The notes under the pieces were generated by a model. The model was not told where the DNA came from and did no database searches. It worked only from the letters and a program-made list of their open reading frames with translations. From Lewinella sp. W8 (lineage in GTDB: Bacteria; Bacteroidota; Bacteroidia; Chitinophagales; Saprospiraceae), in assembly GCF_004375085.3 (NCBI RefSeq), contig NZ_SNAQ03000009.1, positions 124,001 through 188,000 of the forward strand: 64,000 nucleotides of DNA, written 5' to 3'. The position numbers and the translations under genes were made by a program. Each line of letters begins with the position of its first letter. Positions within the stretch are counted from its first letter, which is position 1. Below are positions 43,801-51,873 of the stretch, in pieces.

Positions 43801-45610
43801 GCCCATTTATGATAGTCCATATTATCTTGAAGATTCAAGTCAAATTGTCCTCTATAATGAAAACTCAGGCAAACTTGTTCAGTATGATCCATATAAGCAA
43901 ATCTATTTGAATTCAATTCAGATGGATAGAGAAATATATGATATGCAGAGCTCTGAAAATAAAAAAATATCTGTCGTGTCTTCTGATTCAACTCTGTTGA
44001 TACTTAATTCTGAATTAAAAAAGATATCAGAATATCGTCACTTCGATGAAATCGACTTTTATGATATCTCGCCAAAAGAAGATTTTATATTGCTGTCTTC
44101 GGGAAATTCTGATAATACCTTACAAGTCATAAACCTGTATGGACACATCGTCGGTACATATAATCAAAGCAATGCATTTATTGAAAAGGCATTGTTTCTA
44201 TCTGATGAAAAAATTTGGTTATTGTCGAGAGATGGAAACTCAATAATATGGGAATGGAATAAAATCGGATTAATCATATCGGATACCATTTCTCACAAAC
44301 AGGACCTAACTGAAAATTATATAATTAGGAGTAATAACCTAATCAAATCCGGTAAAGAAAATATCAAAATCAATGATTGGATAAAAATACAAGATTTCAA
44401 TGGAGATCCAGTCATTCTGAAGGATAACTTATTTGAATATTCAAACACAAATTATTATAGGGTAGATTCTGAATTTGAAAGAATTGGTGCTTATTATAAT
44501 GGATCTCTAAAAATATTCGATATCAATAGTAAAGCAATAATATGGAGTTATTCAACAAATAGGACTGATTCCATAATTGATTTTTCTTTTCATGACGGTG
44601 AACTTACAATAATCGAAAGTACCAATGGTCATATAAATTTACTATTTTATGACAATGCACTTAATAGACAGAGTGCAGTTTCAGTAAACCATGTTTCATC
44701 AAGAACTTATCAAGACTTCGAAAGTATTGATAGAAACTTTAAGCTTCTAAATTTTATTGACGAACGGCGATTCTTGGTCAATATTTCTAAAGGAAAAGCA
44801 ATTGAGATTCCACTTTCCCAACAAGATTTGGATTTTATACAAATAGTCTCATTGCTTAACAAAACAGTTCTCGGAATTGTCTTTCAGGATGCAAGTCAAA
44901 ACTATTACACCGACTTGTGGAAGATGGAAGACAATACAGATTTCGAGGTTCCCGATTTAACTGTCTGTGGTATTGCAAAAAATGCTGGCAATCTTATTGG
45001 TGTTTTACCAATGAGAAATGATTGTTCAGATGAGCTGAGATTTATAGATTCATCCTTTGAATTAGTATTTATGTCTAGTGAACATGACTTTTTTAATAGA
45101 TTGTTTGGAGACAGAATTATAACTTTTCCATATTATACTGAAAATATCACTGCACCTAGGATATGGAGCAATGGTGGGCGAGATTTCATTGAATTTGAAT
45201 TATTGAGTCAATATGAATCGGATGGAATGCTTTTTATTGATGAAATTTTGCCAGATAATTTATTTATAGGCCTGTATAGTGAATTGCCAAGTCTTTATTG
45301 TTTATGGGATGGTAAAGGTAAAATAATTACTACCTTGAAAAGGCAGGATGCTAATTGCAATGATGAAGAAAATTTCGATACTTCTTTAAGCAGAAAGATG
45401 TTCGCAACAACATGTTATGATGGTTTAACTAGAATTTACAATTTTGAAGGCTCTTTAATAAATGAAGTAAGAAATAGTAAAGATTTTGCATATACTACAA
45501 AATTCGTTGGTGACGGAGAATATTTGTACGTTGAAACAATAGACAGCTTTAAAGTTTGGTTGGTAGATCATTCAAAAATGCTCGATAAGATGGCATGGAT
45601 TTTAGAATAG
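40883..45610 (+). CDS. Caspase-like protease fused to STAND NTPase and C-terminal propeller-like sensor
   Basis: This is a 1575-residue, three-part protein. Residues ~5-260 are a C14 caspase/metacaspase domain with His85 in VYFAGHGF and Cys137 in LLLLDCCFGG. Residues ~278-620 are a STAND-type P-loop NTPase of the nSTAND1 kind: NPYKGLGAYDTSDEPLFFGR linker, Walker A GASGIGKSS (318-326), Walker B LIVDQLEQL (D367). A membrane helix lies at ~681-699. The ~870-residue C-terminus is strand-rich with no clear WD signatures and may be a beta-propeller. Related architectures act in anti-phage immunity as sensor, oligomerising switch and suicide protease; here that role is inferred. AT-rich, foreign to the host. 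Confidence 0.9.
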   Translation: MPENNMKKYAFLVGVKDYGHLNSLSTPLNDIRALGDLLSKEFDFEVDLCENPNIDTLKDYFGKHIPDRLGGVNYNAQVLVYFAGHGFAENSEDGINGYLIPSNGVPWNKSSWYSMEKMIDCLGNLEVKHLLLLLDCCFGGAIRWASRYRASNFLLYNKLSIQHYKYFIESPSWQVLTSTAPNQSALDFIDHGLGADHSPFAKCILDGLKGEADLNPDKVITTSELFTYVQNRLTVISNKNNNKQNAGLYPLKKHNNGEFLFFMDGFNPDDLNPIHFRNPYKGLGAYDTSDEPLFFGRKDTIVELLEKIKDEALTVVIGASGIGKSSLVKAGIVPRLSENLQVEIIEPGRRPLKELNNIGVYDILIVDQLEQLVTQSNKVESLLFWKSIEKNIVSGKKIIVTVRIDFEKQLGIPEVLEKKWQSGRYLVPPFSTEELREIIVTPALRVGRFFQPINLVDEIIDEVIHYPGSLPLLSFTMEQLFENCKDDLFRNISKAEYVNLGGVTGALQTSADQTYQSLGEKAVKVTKEQATMCKLLLRMVSISGGETAGKRVYSYELEFDSQEENVRIARVLKLLIDKRLINARKDFEDQVYYEPSHDALVRTWRMMQGWIKEIKAENLLLHSRLGNAILDFERNKIKSKFLWHNNANLQLIEESPLSLNRKENSFVNASKNQRRWNTIKVWSVVFVAFAIISGLGIYANKERKSALTTSSIYEADNLILEGDGSVALRILSDLYADNKENSQLLYSLSKLSTGKANLYDIILPGSVDFWVSKNRQNILVWENEGISIFNYDGSLISSQFSFDPVLYQVPYSSDLLFDYYHEGSNSIVMEDSIGEFYLWNYQENSLSKLDLAQSLGNPTKDPFFYGNYIITTSSESDTLIVFNIAGSKRSFSWGSNISDIIAFDTNKFAVLLESEELIIINSEGIERRLPLDKSKLGTLNNFVAIKGGFVIFFDNATVTYSTSKISIGPSNGMPIYDSPYYLEDSSQIVLYNENSGKLVQYDPYKQIYLNSIQMDREIYDMQSSENKKISVVSSDSTLLILNSELKKISEYRHFDEIDFYDISPKEDFILLSSGNSDNTLQVINLYGHIVGTYNQSNAFIEKALFLSDEKIWLLSRDGNSIIWEWNKIGLIISDTISHKQDLTENYIIRSNNLIKSGKENIKINDWIKIQDFNGDPVILKDNLFEYSNTNYYRVDSEFERIGAYYNGSLKIFDINSKAIIWSYSTNRTDSIIDFSFHDGELTIIESTNGHINLLFYDNALNRQSAVSVNHVSSRTYQDFESIDRNFKLLNFIDERRFLVNISKGKAIEIPLSQQDLDFIQIVSLLNKTVLGIVFQDASQNYYTDLWKMEDNTDFEVPDLTVCGIAKNAGNLIGVLPMRNDCSDELRFIDSSFELVFMSSEHDFFNRLFGDRIITFPYYTENITAPRIWSNGGRDFIEFELLSQYESDGMLFIDEILPDNLFIGLYSELPSLYCLWDGKGKIITTLKRQDANCNDEENFDTSLSRKMFATTCYDGLTRIYNFEGSLINEVRNSKDFAYTTKFVGDGEYLYVETIDSFKVWLVDHSKMLDKMAWILE

Positions 45611-45679
45611 CAGGAATTTGTAGCCTTCCCCAAAAACTGGACAGCTCGTTTTTTTGAAAATCTTTAAATTCGAGTTGTT

Positions 45680-45946
45680 ATGAAAAAGAACCGATTTAGC
45701 GAGACGCAGATCATTACTGCGCTCAAACGCAACGAGCAGGGTGTCTCGGTCAGCGACTTGGCGCGCGAACTGGGCGTGTCGGCTGGTACGATTTACAACT
45801 GGCGGCAAAAGTATTCCGGCATGGAGAGCAGCGAACTCAAGCGCCTCAAAGAGTTGGAAGAAGAGAACCGCAAGCTTAAACAGCTTTTCGCCGATCAGGC
45901 GCTCCAGATCACCATGTTGAAAGACGCCCTGGGAAAAAAGTGGTAG
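45680..45946 (+). CDS. IS3 family transposase OrfA
   Basis: This 88-residue HTH/leucine-zipper protein reads FSETQIITALKRNEQGVSVS, then LARELGVSAGTIYNWRQKY and a zipper (LKELEEENRKLKQLFADQAL). It binds the terminal repeats. Near its end the heptamer A AAA AAG (45934-45940) is in the correct phase for a -1 frameshift that makes the OrfAB transposase. Confidence 0.93.
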   Translation: MKKNRFSETQIITALKRNEQGVSVSDLARELGVSAGTIYNWRQKYSGMESSELKRLKELEEENRKLKQLFADQALQITMLKDALGKKW

Positions 45947-46896
45947 GGCCTTCTGCCAAACGTGCACTCGTGAGTTATCTCAAAGACAAGTACGAAGCTA
46001 GTCTGAGTATGATCTGCCGTACGGTGGGTCTGGCACGCTCGAGTTGCTACTATCGCACGCAGCGCGACGACTCCGTCGTTGAGGACATACTACGCAGCTA
46101 TGCTCGGAGGATGCCCACACGAGGCTTTGACGAGTACTATGGGCGCATCCGGCAAGAAGGCCTTCTATGGAACCGTAAGCGCGTCCTGCGCGTGTATCGC
46201 AAACTAGGTTTGGTCAAACGTCGAGCAGTCAAGCGCCGCCCGCCGAGTCGGGACCCTCAGCCCTTGCAAGAGCCTACACAGCTCAACGATACCTACAGTA
46301 TGGACTTCATGTCGGACAGCCTGGAAGACGGCCGCAAGTTACGCGTGCTCAACGTTATTGATGACTATAATCGAGAAGCGCTCTGCTGCGAAGGTAGCCT
46401 GAGCTATCCGAGCGGACGCGTGATCCGTACCCTGGATCGTATTGCCGAAGAGCGGAGATGCTATCCAAAGCGCATCCGCGTAGATAACGGACCGGAGTTT
46501 ACCTCGGCTGCATTCACCGACTGGGCCGTCGCCCACCGGATCGAACTCCTCTACATTCAACCGGGTAAACCAACGCAAAACGCATACATCGAACGCTTCA
46601 ACCGACACTTCCGCGAAGATGTGCTCGACGCCTATCTCTTCGATAGCTACGAACAGTTCAACATCATCGCCGATCGCTTCCGCCACGATTATAATACCTA
46701 CCATCCGCACGCGGGCAACGGTGGGTTACCTCCGAAGGTATTTGCCGATTCCTGCGACCAGGATCTTGCCCGGTCTGTCGAGTCGAGCAAGGCTAAAATG
46801 AACGCGCCGCCCTTAAGGGCCGGCGCGGCCTTGCACGATCGCATCCCGGACCAAGGGGGGCTGTCTACGGGTAGCAAACACCCCGAAATTGTCTAA
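45940..46896 (+). CDS. IS3 family transposase OrfB (DDE integrase domain)
   Basis: This frame is reached by -1 frameshifting from OrfA; the nominal GTG at 45940 is the slippage point, not necessarily a start. The retroviral-type integrase core has Asp in YSMDFMSDSL, Asp in RVDNGPEFTS, and Glu in QNAYIERFNR at the spacing expected for D-D-E. An HTH_21 region precedes it (LVKRRAVKRRPPSRD). The frame is intact to the right end, so the element may be functional. Confidence 0.93.
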   Translation: MVGPSAKRALVSYLKDKYEASLSMICRTVGLARSSCYYRTQRDDSVVEDILRSYARRMPTRGFDEYYGRIRQEGLLWNRKRVLRVYRKLGLVKRRAVKRRPPSRDPQPLQEPTQLNDTYSMDFMSDSLEDGRKLRVLNVIDDYNREALCCEGSLSYPSGRVIRTLDRIAEERRCYPKRIRVDNGPEFTSAAFTDWAVAHRIELLYIQPGKPTQNAYIERFNRHFREDVLDAYLFDSYEQFNIIADRFRHDYNTYHPHAGNGGLPPKVFADSCDQDLARSVESSKAKMNAPPLRAGAALHDRIPDQGGLSTGSKHPEIV

Positions 46897-46968
46897 TTTG
46901 AGACTGTCCAAAGTTTGGGAAGGCTACACTATGTTGAATGTTAAAAAAAAATACCTCCCACAACGCTA

Positions 46969-47000
46969 CCCCCCCCTTACTAAAGTCTCCCCCCCCCCCC
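46969..47000. repeat. Two long C homopolymers between the IS3 end and the CHAT gene
   Basis: Runs of 8 C (46969-46976) and 12 C (46989-47000) lie 12 bp beyond the TGA stop of the CHAT gene, as G runs on its own strand. They are outside every supported gene. Confidence 0.7.
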
Positions 47001-47012
47001 AAAGCTCCTCCC

Positions 47013-49910
47013 TCACAACCCATAACAAGAAAACGCAGCACAGTGTATCCAATCCTCAAAAGGACGCTGCGAGCGCGATAAACCATAGTGGGCAATTATC
47101 TGGTTAATGCTGTTCTGGGCAGTAAAGTCGTCGGCCGGGATGGACGATTGCATTTGTTTGGCCTCTGCGGCAAGCTCTTCGGCGGTAAGGGTGCTTAACC
47201 ACCTATTGGCTACTGCGGTGGCCTCCGCGGCACTCTTTCCTGCGTCAATTTGTTGGTAGAAATGATGGGAGAAAAACAAGGCTGCCAGGTCATTCACCGA
47301 CCAACTGGTGGTGACCACATTTTGTACGCCAACCGTTAATAACGCATTGGGGAAACCGGTGGACTCATCGGGCAGGTCGGCGTCACTAATCGCGGTTTGA
47401 CAAGCAGAGAGTACGGCTAGCTGCACGCCACTTAAATCTCCTTGGTGATGAATGAGTTCTTCGAGGATCAACTCATTGTCCGTTCCAATGACCACTCTTG
47501 ACGAGAGTGGATCGGCGGGACTAAACTTCGCGTGGCACGCAAGGTGCAGATGAGTGGAACTGGAGGCTGCCGCAAAAAACTCATCGTTTTTGGCCCCTTT
47601 GGCGGCTAATTTGACCCCATGACCGGTGCCCTCGAATTGTGTTGCGGTGACCAATGTCTCAACCAGGGCGTAGGGGAGTTCTTCTTCATCTTTTCGGTCG
47701 GGAGGAGCTAGGGCAAATAAGGTGGGTTCCCTGCCGGAGGAGGCGTTTGTTCGATTAGCAAGTAAGGGGGCTAGTACCCTGGCACTGGGCAGCATGCGAA
47801 AAACTACGTTGGACTCGTAAGTGGCGGCGTGCAAGGGCAGTTGGCCTAAGGAACCCAACGGAATGAGCGCTGCTTCTGCGTGGCCCATTTTATTGAGCGT
47901 GTCCGTAATTGTCGAAATTATCCCACCGAGTAACGGAACGCAGGTATTTAGTGACTCCTGAAGATCTTCGACTTCTTCATAAATCGCGGCTCGAAGATAT
48001 CCTGGGAGCTCTTCGTTGCCGTGTAACAAAATATTGGTTTCCCTGCTGCCAAAACCCGAAATGCTCAAGGTATAGATTAGACCATTGGGCGACACAATGA
48101 GTGCCATGGTCCCGTGCATGGTTGCTAGTAGATAAATTATCGGGTAACCTACACTTTCGGCAAACGCTGAGATGTCTTTTGCCGAAAGTTCAGTCGTAGG
48201 AAGCGTGCCGGCATGCGCCTGAGCTTCTGCCAGTACCGTGCGAAGCGCTTTGCGGGCTTCGGCCAACTGGTTTCCTAACTCGATCCTCGCCGACGCCGCC
48301 TTATCCACCACGCCTTTGGGATCCTTCGTAATACGAAGGGATAAATCGTCAGGAGAACGTTGCACGAAGTCCGATAATTTATTGGTTACTTCCCTGATGG
48401 AATCAGTGCCTTCGGTTCTTAGCTGTCTCTCCAATTCAGACACCCGACTCCTGGCGGCTCTAACCTTTTCTACCACCTTTTCGGGCAGAGAGGTCAATTC
48501 AATCTCGGCGGCAAGAATCTGCTCAACGGATCCGCGGGCTAGCCCCCGTTCGGCCAGCTCCACGGCGACTTCCCGTTGTTGGCCTCTAGCCGCAGCGTAG
48601 GCCCCAAAAATGAAATATCCCCGCATTGTCTTAAGTACATCCTCCTGACTTTCCTTCGTTTTGCTCAGTTGGTAGAGGCTATTTCCTATTTCTATGGCGG
48701 CAAGGTGGGCGTTCATGGATCGCTCCCAATCCTCGGCGGCATGGGCCAATTCCCCAATGCGTTCCTGCAATTCTTGGTATAGTCGTGGATGACCATCCGG
48801 AGTGATGCGTTCAAGGGCAGCTTCATAGGAAGCAAAGGCTTCGGGAAGAAAATTATCCTGTTGAAGGTATAGATAATAGGTAGCCAAAATTCTCCCTATT
48901 CCTCCCGTCCATTCCGCCCACTTAGTTGGCCTATCTTCTCGCGAATAATGCTCCAAGGCTTTTTGGTGATTGGATAATAAGGCAGTAAGGTACTGGTGGA
49001 TGGTCTCAGGAGAAGATTGTTCGAGCCCGTCAAATTCTATCCCTAAGGCGGAGCTCTGTCGGTCAAAATTTGCAAAGCCCTGCTCTCGGGCCTTTACCGA
49101 ACTGGTGGTGTTGGCCAATTGCTGTGCTTCTGCTGCTGCAGCTTGCGCCCACGCCCGGGCGTGGGCCAGGGAATCAGCACCGGTCCACTCAGGATAAATA
49201 GCGGCTAGGGCACGGAGGATTTTCTCCCGCCCATGCGGATCACTTTCGGTGGGCCGCATAGGAAGTGCTTCCTGTAATCGCAAAATCGCAGAATTGATGT
49301 GGTCGGATCTTATCCCAGATTCTTGTTCCAAATGAGTCGCGGCCAGATTGTAGAGTGCCCGACTCCTTGCTGCGGATGAAGAGAGTTCAGGGGCAGACTC
49401 CAGTATGGTCACTACCTTCTTTCGCAGTTGCAATGCTTCTTCCAGCGCCCCGATGCGATCACCGCCGGGGCGTTTCATGAGCAGAAAGGCGCTGGTGCCC
49501 AAGAGTGTTGTTATCTGGTGGGGGGCTGCCTTTTTTTCATACCGAACGAGGAAGGATTTGAGCTTGGAAATGGCGACATCAAAATCTGCATCAGTGGATT
49601 CCGAATCAAGCCCAACAATATTTGCCAGTCCGTTGAGCGATTTGGCCATAACGTGAAGGCTGGGGTCTTGTCCTAATAGCATTACGTACAGCTGCTTGGC
49701 TCGCACAAGATTGTCTTGGCGATTTCCTTCGGGCACCTCGAGGTAGAAGTTGGCCAATAAATTGCACAGTTCTATCCAATCTGGCTTCCCCTGATACTCA
49801 GGGTTACTCGCCAATACTGCTTCGCCAGCTTTGATATCTGACATGGTGGCGTTCTTCGGCACTATCGTCCGAAGCGCTGCCAGCACTTCTTGTAACTGAT
49901 TTGTCCCCAC
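47013..49910 (-). CDS. TPR-CHAT caspase-like protease
   Basis: The 965-residue cytosolic protein has ~520 residues of helical TPR-like repeats (NGLANIVGLDSESTD, ALQLRKKVVTILESAPEL, ALAAIYPEWTGADSLAHARA), a coiled-coil segment, and a C-terminal CHAT domain (~650-950). The catalytic dyad is His793 in HLHLACHAKF and Cys837 in VLSACQTA; TTSWSVNDLAALFFSHHFY and the final DWIHCAAF block complete the fold. The GTG start is preceded at once by in-frame stops (TGATGATCT), so it is the earliest start possible. Encoded 67 bp after an S8 protease gene, probably one operon. CHAT proteases act in regulated cleavage and bacterial cell-death systems; the substrate here is unknown. Confidence 0.9.
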   Translation of the reverse strand: MGTNQLQEVLAALRTIVPKNATMSDIKAGEAVLASNPEYQGKPDWIELCNLLANFYLEVPEGNRQDNLVRAKQLYVMLLGQDPSLHVMAKSLNGLANIVGLDSESTDADFDVAISKLKSFLVRYEKKAAPHQITTLLGTSAFLLMKRPGGDRIGALEEALQLRKKVVTILESAPELSSSAARSRALYNLAATHLEQESGIRSDHINSAILRLQEALPMRPTESDPHGREKILRALAAIYPEWTGADSLAHARAWAQAAAAEAQQLANTTSSVKAREQGFANFDRQSSALGIEFDGLEQSSPETIHQYLTALLSNHQKALEHYSREDRPTKWAEWTGGIGRILATYYLYLQQDNFLPEAFASYEAALERITPDGHPRLYQELQERIGELAHAAEDWERSMNAHLAAIEIGNSLYQLSKTKESQEDVLKTMRGYFIFGAYAAARGQQREVAVELAERGLARGSVEQILAAEIELTSLPEKVVEKVRAARSRVSELERQLRTEGTDSIREVTNKLSDFVQRSPDDLSLRITKDPKGVVDKAASARIELGNQLAEARKALRTVLAEAQAHAGTLPTTELSAKDISAFAESVGYPIIYLLATMHGTMALIVSPNGLIYTLSISGFGSRETNILLHGNEELPGYLRAAIYEEVEDLQESLNTCVPLLGGIISTITDTLNKMGHAEAALIPLGSLGQLPLHAATYESNVVFRMLPSARVLAPLLANRTNASSGREPTLFALAPPDRKDEEELPYALVETLVTATQFEGTGHGVKLAAKGAKNDEFFAAASSSTHLHLACHAKFSPADPLSSRVVIGTDNELILEELIHHQGDLSGVQLAVLSACQTAISDADLPDESTGFPNALLTVGVQNVVTTSWSVNDLAALFFSHHFYQQIDAGKSAAEATAVANRWLSTLTAEELAAEAKQMQSSIPADDFTAQNSINQIIAHYGLSRSQRPFEDWIHCAAFSCYGL

Positions 49911-49977
49911 AGATCATCATTTGTCAGCCCACTTCTCAAAAAGCAAGCCTCAATTAAAGAATCTCACGGCACCATTA

Positions 49978-51204
49978 TTACGGTGCAATTGCCAATCCAA
50001 GCCCTACATCTACTGCGGACCACCCCCCCTGGAATACGTCATTTCGGGCGCGTCCCATCAGCATATTTTTTATGGTGTCAGGTGTAACAATGCCAATTTG
50101 TTCCCGAAGCTGTTGCATCCATAGTGCGGCAATCCCCGCTACGTGAGGAGTGGCCATACTCGTTCCGCTAATCGATTCCATCCCGCCGCCAATCCAGGCG
50201 GATAGAATGTCTACTCCGGGGGCTGACAGGTTGGGCGATGTATTGGAAAATGGTGCCACGGTGAAATTGGTCGAAGAGGAGCCGGTAGATCCGATGGCGC
50301 CAACGGAAAGTACTCCGGGAGCCGCAGCGGGGGGCGCTACGCCAATGACGTAATCATCGTTAATTTCTCTTTTGCTTTCGTTGCCCGCTGCCGCAACGAT
50401 CAAGCTGCCGGCACCAACTCCCGCCATGGCAAAGCCGGCATTTGCCAGGGCCGCAAAGGCTTCTACGTTGGCCTGGTAGGTTTGGAGGGCACGGGAAGCA
50501 GCAAGATCTGCCGGCCAACCGTCAGCAATCATCCCCTCGACCGCCCCGGGAAGATCAAAGCCTAGGGACATGGAAATAATGTCTGCACCATTCTGCATGG
50601 CCCATTGTATGGCCTGCACAAGCGCCAAACTGGATCCTCCACCATCCGAAGGAATTACTTTGGCCACTAGTAGCTGATCAATATTGGGGGCTACTCCAAA
50701 GCGTGGTTGTCCTAGAATCCGTTGTCCGGCAATGGTGCCTGCGCAATGCGTACCGTGGCCATCCAGGTCTTCGATGCCCTCATCGGTGAAGTCCTTTTTT
50801 AAGATATTCAGACCGTCAAAGGCTGGATGCTCAACAATACCGGTGTCGAGTACCGCTACTTTTACGCCACTGCCGTCAAATCGACTATTGGCGACGCCGG
50901 TGGCTTCAATCCCCCAGGTATTATCGCTAGCATCTGCCGTACTGACTCCACCGTTCGATCCATTTGCTGGAAACGGCGGGACCAATCGGATGGAAAGATC
51001 TGGCAGCACCAATTGGTTTCTTTCGTTCGCGGCGGAAGTAGCTTCTCTAGGGTTGAGATTGGCGGTCTCAATGGAGGTAATGCTCCGGGTACTAGAAGAG
51101 GGACTGAAACCTCGGGTGCCTCCTCGCGTACCGCCGCGAGTCGTGCCAGTACCGCGGGTAGTTTCTTCTTTAAGGGTGATGATTAAATAAGGGTCGGTGC
51201 TCAT
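49978..51204 (-). CDS. Subtilisin-like S8 serine protease, apparently cytosolic
   Basis: The 408-residue product has the full triad: Asp120 (VKVAVLDTGIVEHP), His150 (DGHGTHCAGT), Ser349 (SGTSMATPHVAG), plus oxyanion Asn275 (AAAGNES). It starts MSTDPYLIITLKEETTRG with no signal peptide and continues into a Gly-Thr-Arg-rich low-complexity stretch (residues ~17-32). An N-terminal propeptide-like region runs to ~95. Most S8 enzymes are secreted, so an intracellular location next to a CHAT protease points to a controlled proteolytic pair. It is the first gene of the operon. Confidence 0.92.
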   Translation of the reverse strand: MSTDPYLIITLKEETTRGTGTTRGGTRGGTRGFSPSSSTRSITSIETANLNPREATSAANERNQLVLPDLSIRLVPPFPANGSNGGVSTADASDNTWGIEATGVANSRFDGSGVKVAVLDTGIVEHPAFDGLNILKKDFTDEGIEDLDGHGTHCAGTIAGQRILGQPRFGVAPNIDQLLVAKVIPSDGGGSSLALVQAIQWAMQNGADIISMSLGFDLPGAVEGMIADGWPADLAASRALQTYQANVEAFAALANAGFAMAGVGAGSLIVAAAGNESKREINDDYVIGVAPPAAAPGVLSVGAIGSTGSSSTNFTVAPFSNTSPNLSAPGVDILSAWIGGGMESISGTSMATPHVAGIAALWMQQLREQIGIVTPDTIKNMLMGRARNDVFQGGWSAVDVGLGLAIAP

Positions 51205-51498
51205 GTTTAGTGTGGTGTTTTGATGATATAAGAATGCTGTGCGAGCTTACGATAGTGAAATTAATGGCTTTGTAAAAAGGGGGGGATTAACTATCCAAAA
51301 CGCAGTTTGGCAGCAGCATTAATGAAGTTAGAGAAATATATTTAATGAGGGGAATTTTTTCCCAGTTTGAATAAAAAAAAACAAGGAGAAGTACCTGCAT
51401 CTAGTAATGGGTTCGCACAAAATCTGGTGTGGTTTTGATTGAAAAAAAACTAGTTCGTAGTCTAGTGATGGTAGGTTTAAAAATTGAAACTACCTACA
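51205..51498. other. Promoter region of the S8-CHAT operon
   Basis: This AT-rich gap has no gene. Near the intron end there are short inverted repeats (ACTAG-TTCGTAGT-CTAGT around 51450, GTAGGT/ACCTAC around 51475-51496). They could be the hairpin target preferred by some group II introns. Confidence 0.4.
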
Positions 51499-51680
51499 AT
51501 CGAGTAGGGTAAGGAGCCACCCAATAGTGACTCCTTATCCCTCTCACATTTACCCGACTAAGGAGGCGGGCCACCGTACGTACGGTTCTCGTATACGGAG
51601 GTTCATGAACCATGGAAAAGTTGTTCGTAATATTTGGTGAAAGACCGATAACCTCGCTGGGCTAAGCTGGCTTCGGTGAC
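51499..51680 (-). mobile_element. Group II intron, 5'-truncated copy 2 (3' end)
   Basis: This segment of 182 bp matches copy 1 at 38991-39172 in the same orientation with four mismatches, and homology stops abruptly after 51680. It includes the end of the maturase frame (LAQRGYRSFTKYYEQLFHG) and the post-ORF structure. It lies 12,508 bp from copy 1. Confidence 0.75.
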
Positions 51681-51873
51681 GGCTGCCGGGCATCCAACCA
51701 AGTAAGACTTAGGGAAAGTTCACTCGCAGAGCACCTGGAAGTAGCGTACATTGCGCCCCTTATCCTGTCTTCGGTGCCAAGATCAGCCCGCTACTGAAGT
51801 CAACTGAATGGCTAACGCAAGCGTCGGTGGGCGACGAACGTTTGGGTTGGCGCCCCCAAAAAAGCAAGGAAAT
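51681..51873. other. Right edge of the island, gene-free
   Basis: Unassigned sequence between the intron copy and yjdM. A start codon at 51808 in frame with yjdM would add 22 residues without family support. Confidence 0.4.

Larger units (their letters stand above)
45619..46928 (+). mobile_element. IS3-family element (IS407-like group), 1310 bp
   Basis: The terminal inverted repeats begin TGTAGCCTTCCC at both ends (45619 inward; 46928 inward on the minus strand) and stay similar for ~26 bp, including TGGACAG. Two overlapping frames with an A6G slippery site lie inside. Flanking 4-bp sequences (AATT left, CTAT right) do not match, so no target duplication is seen. The left end is 8 bp after the caspase gene stop. 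Confidence 0.92.

Noticed and set aside
40883..45610. Canonical WD40 propeller at the C-terminus
   Set aside because: The region is strand-rich but lacks regular GH...WD units, so the fold is left as propeller-like and unconfirmed.
46989..47012. Phase-variable homopolymer controlling the CHAT gene
   Set aside because: The C12 tract lies after the stop codon, so slippage cannot switch the frame.
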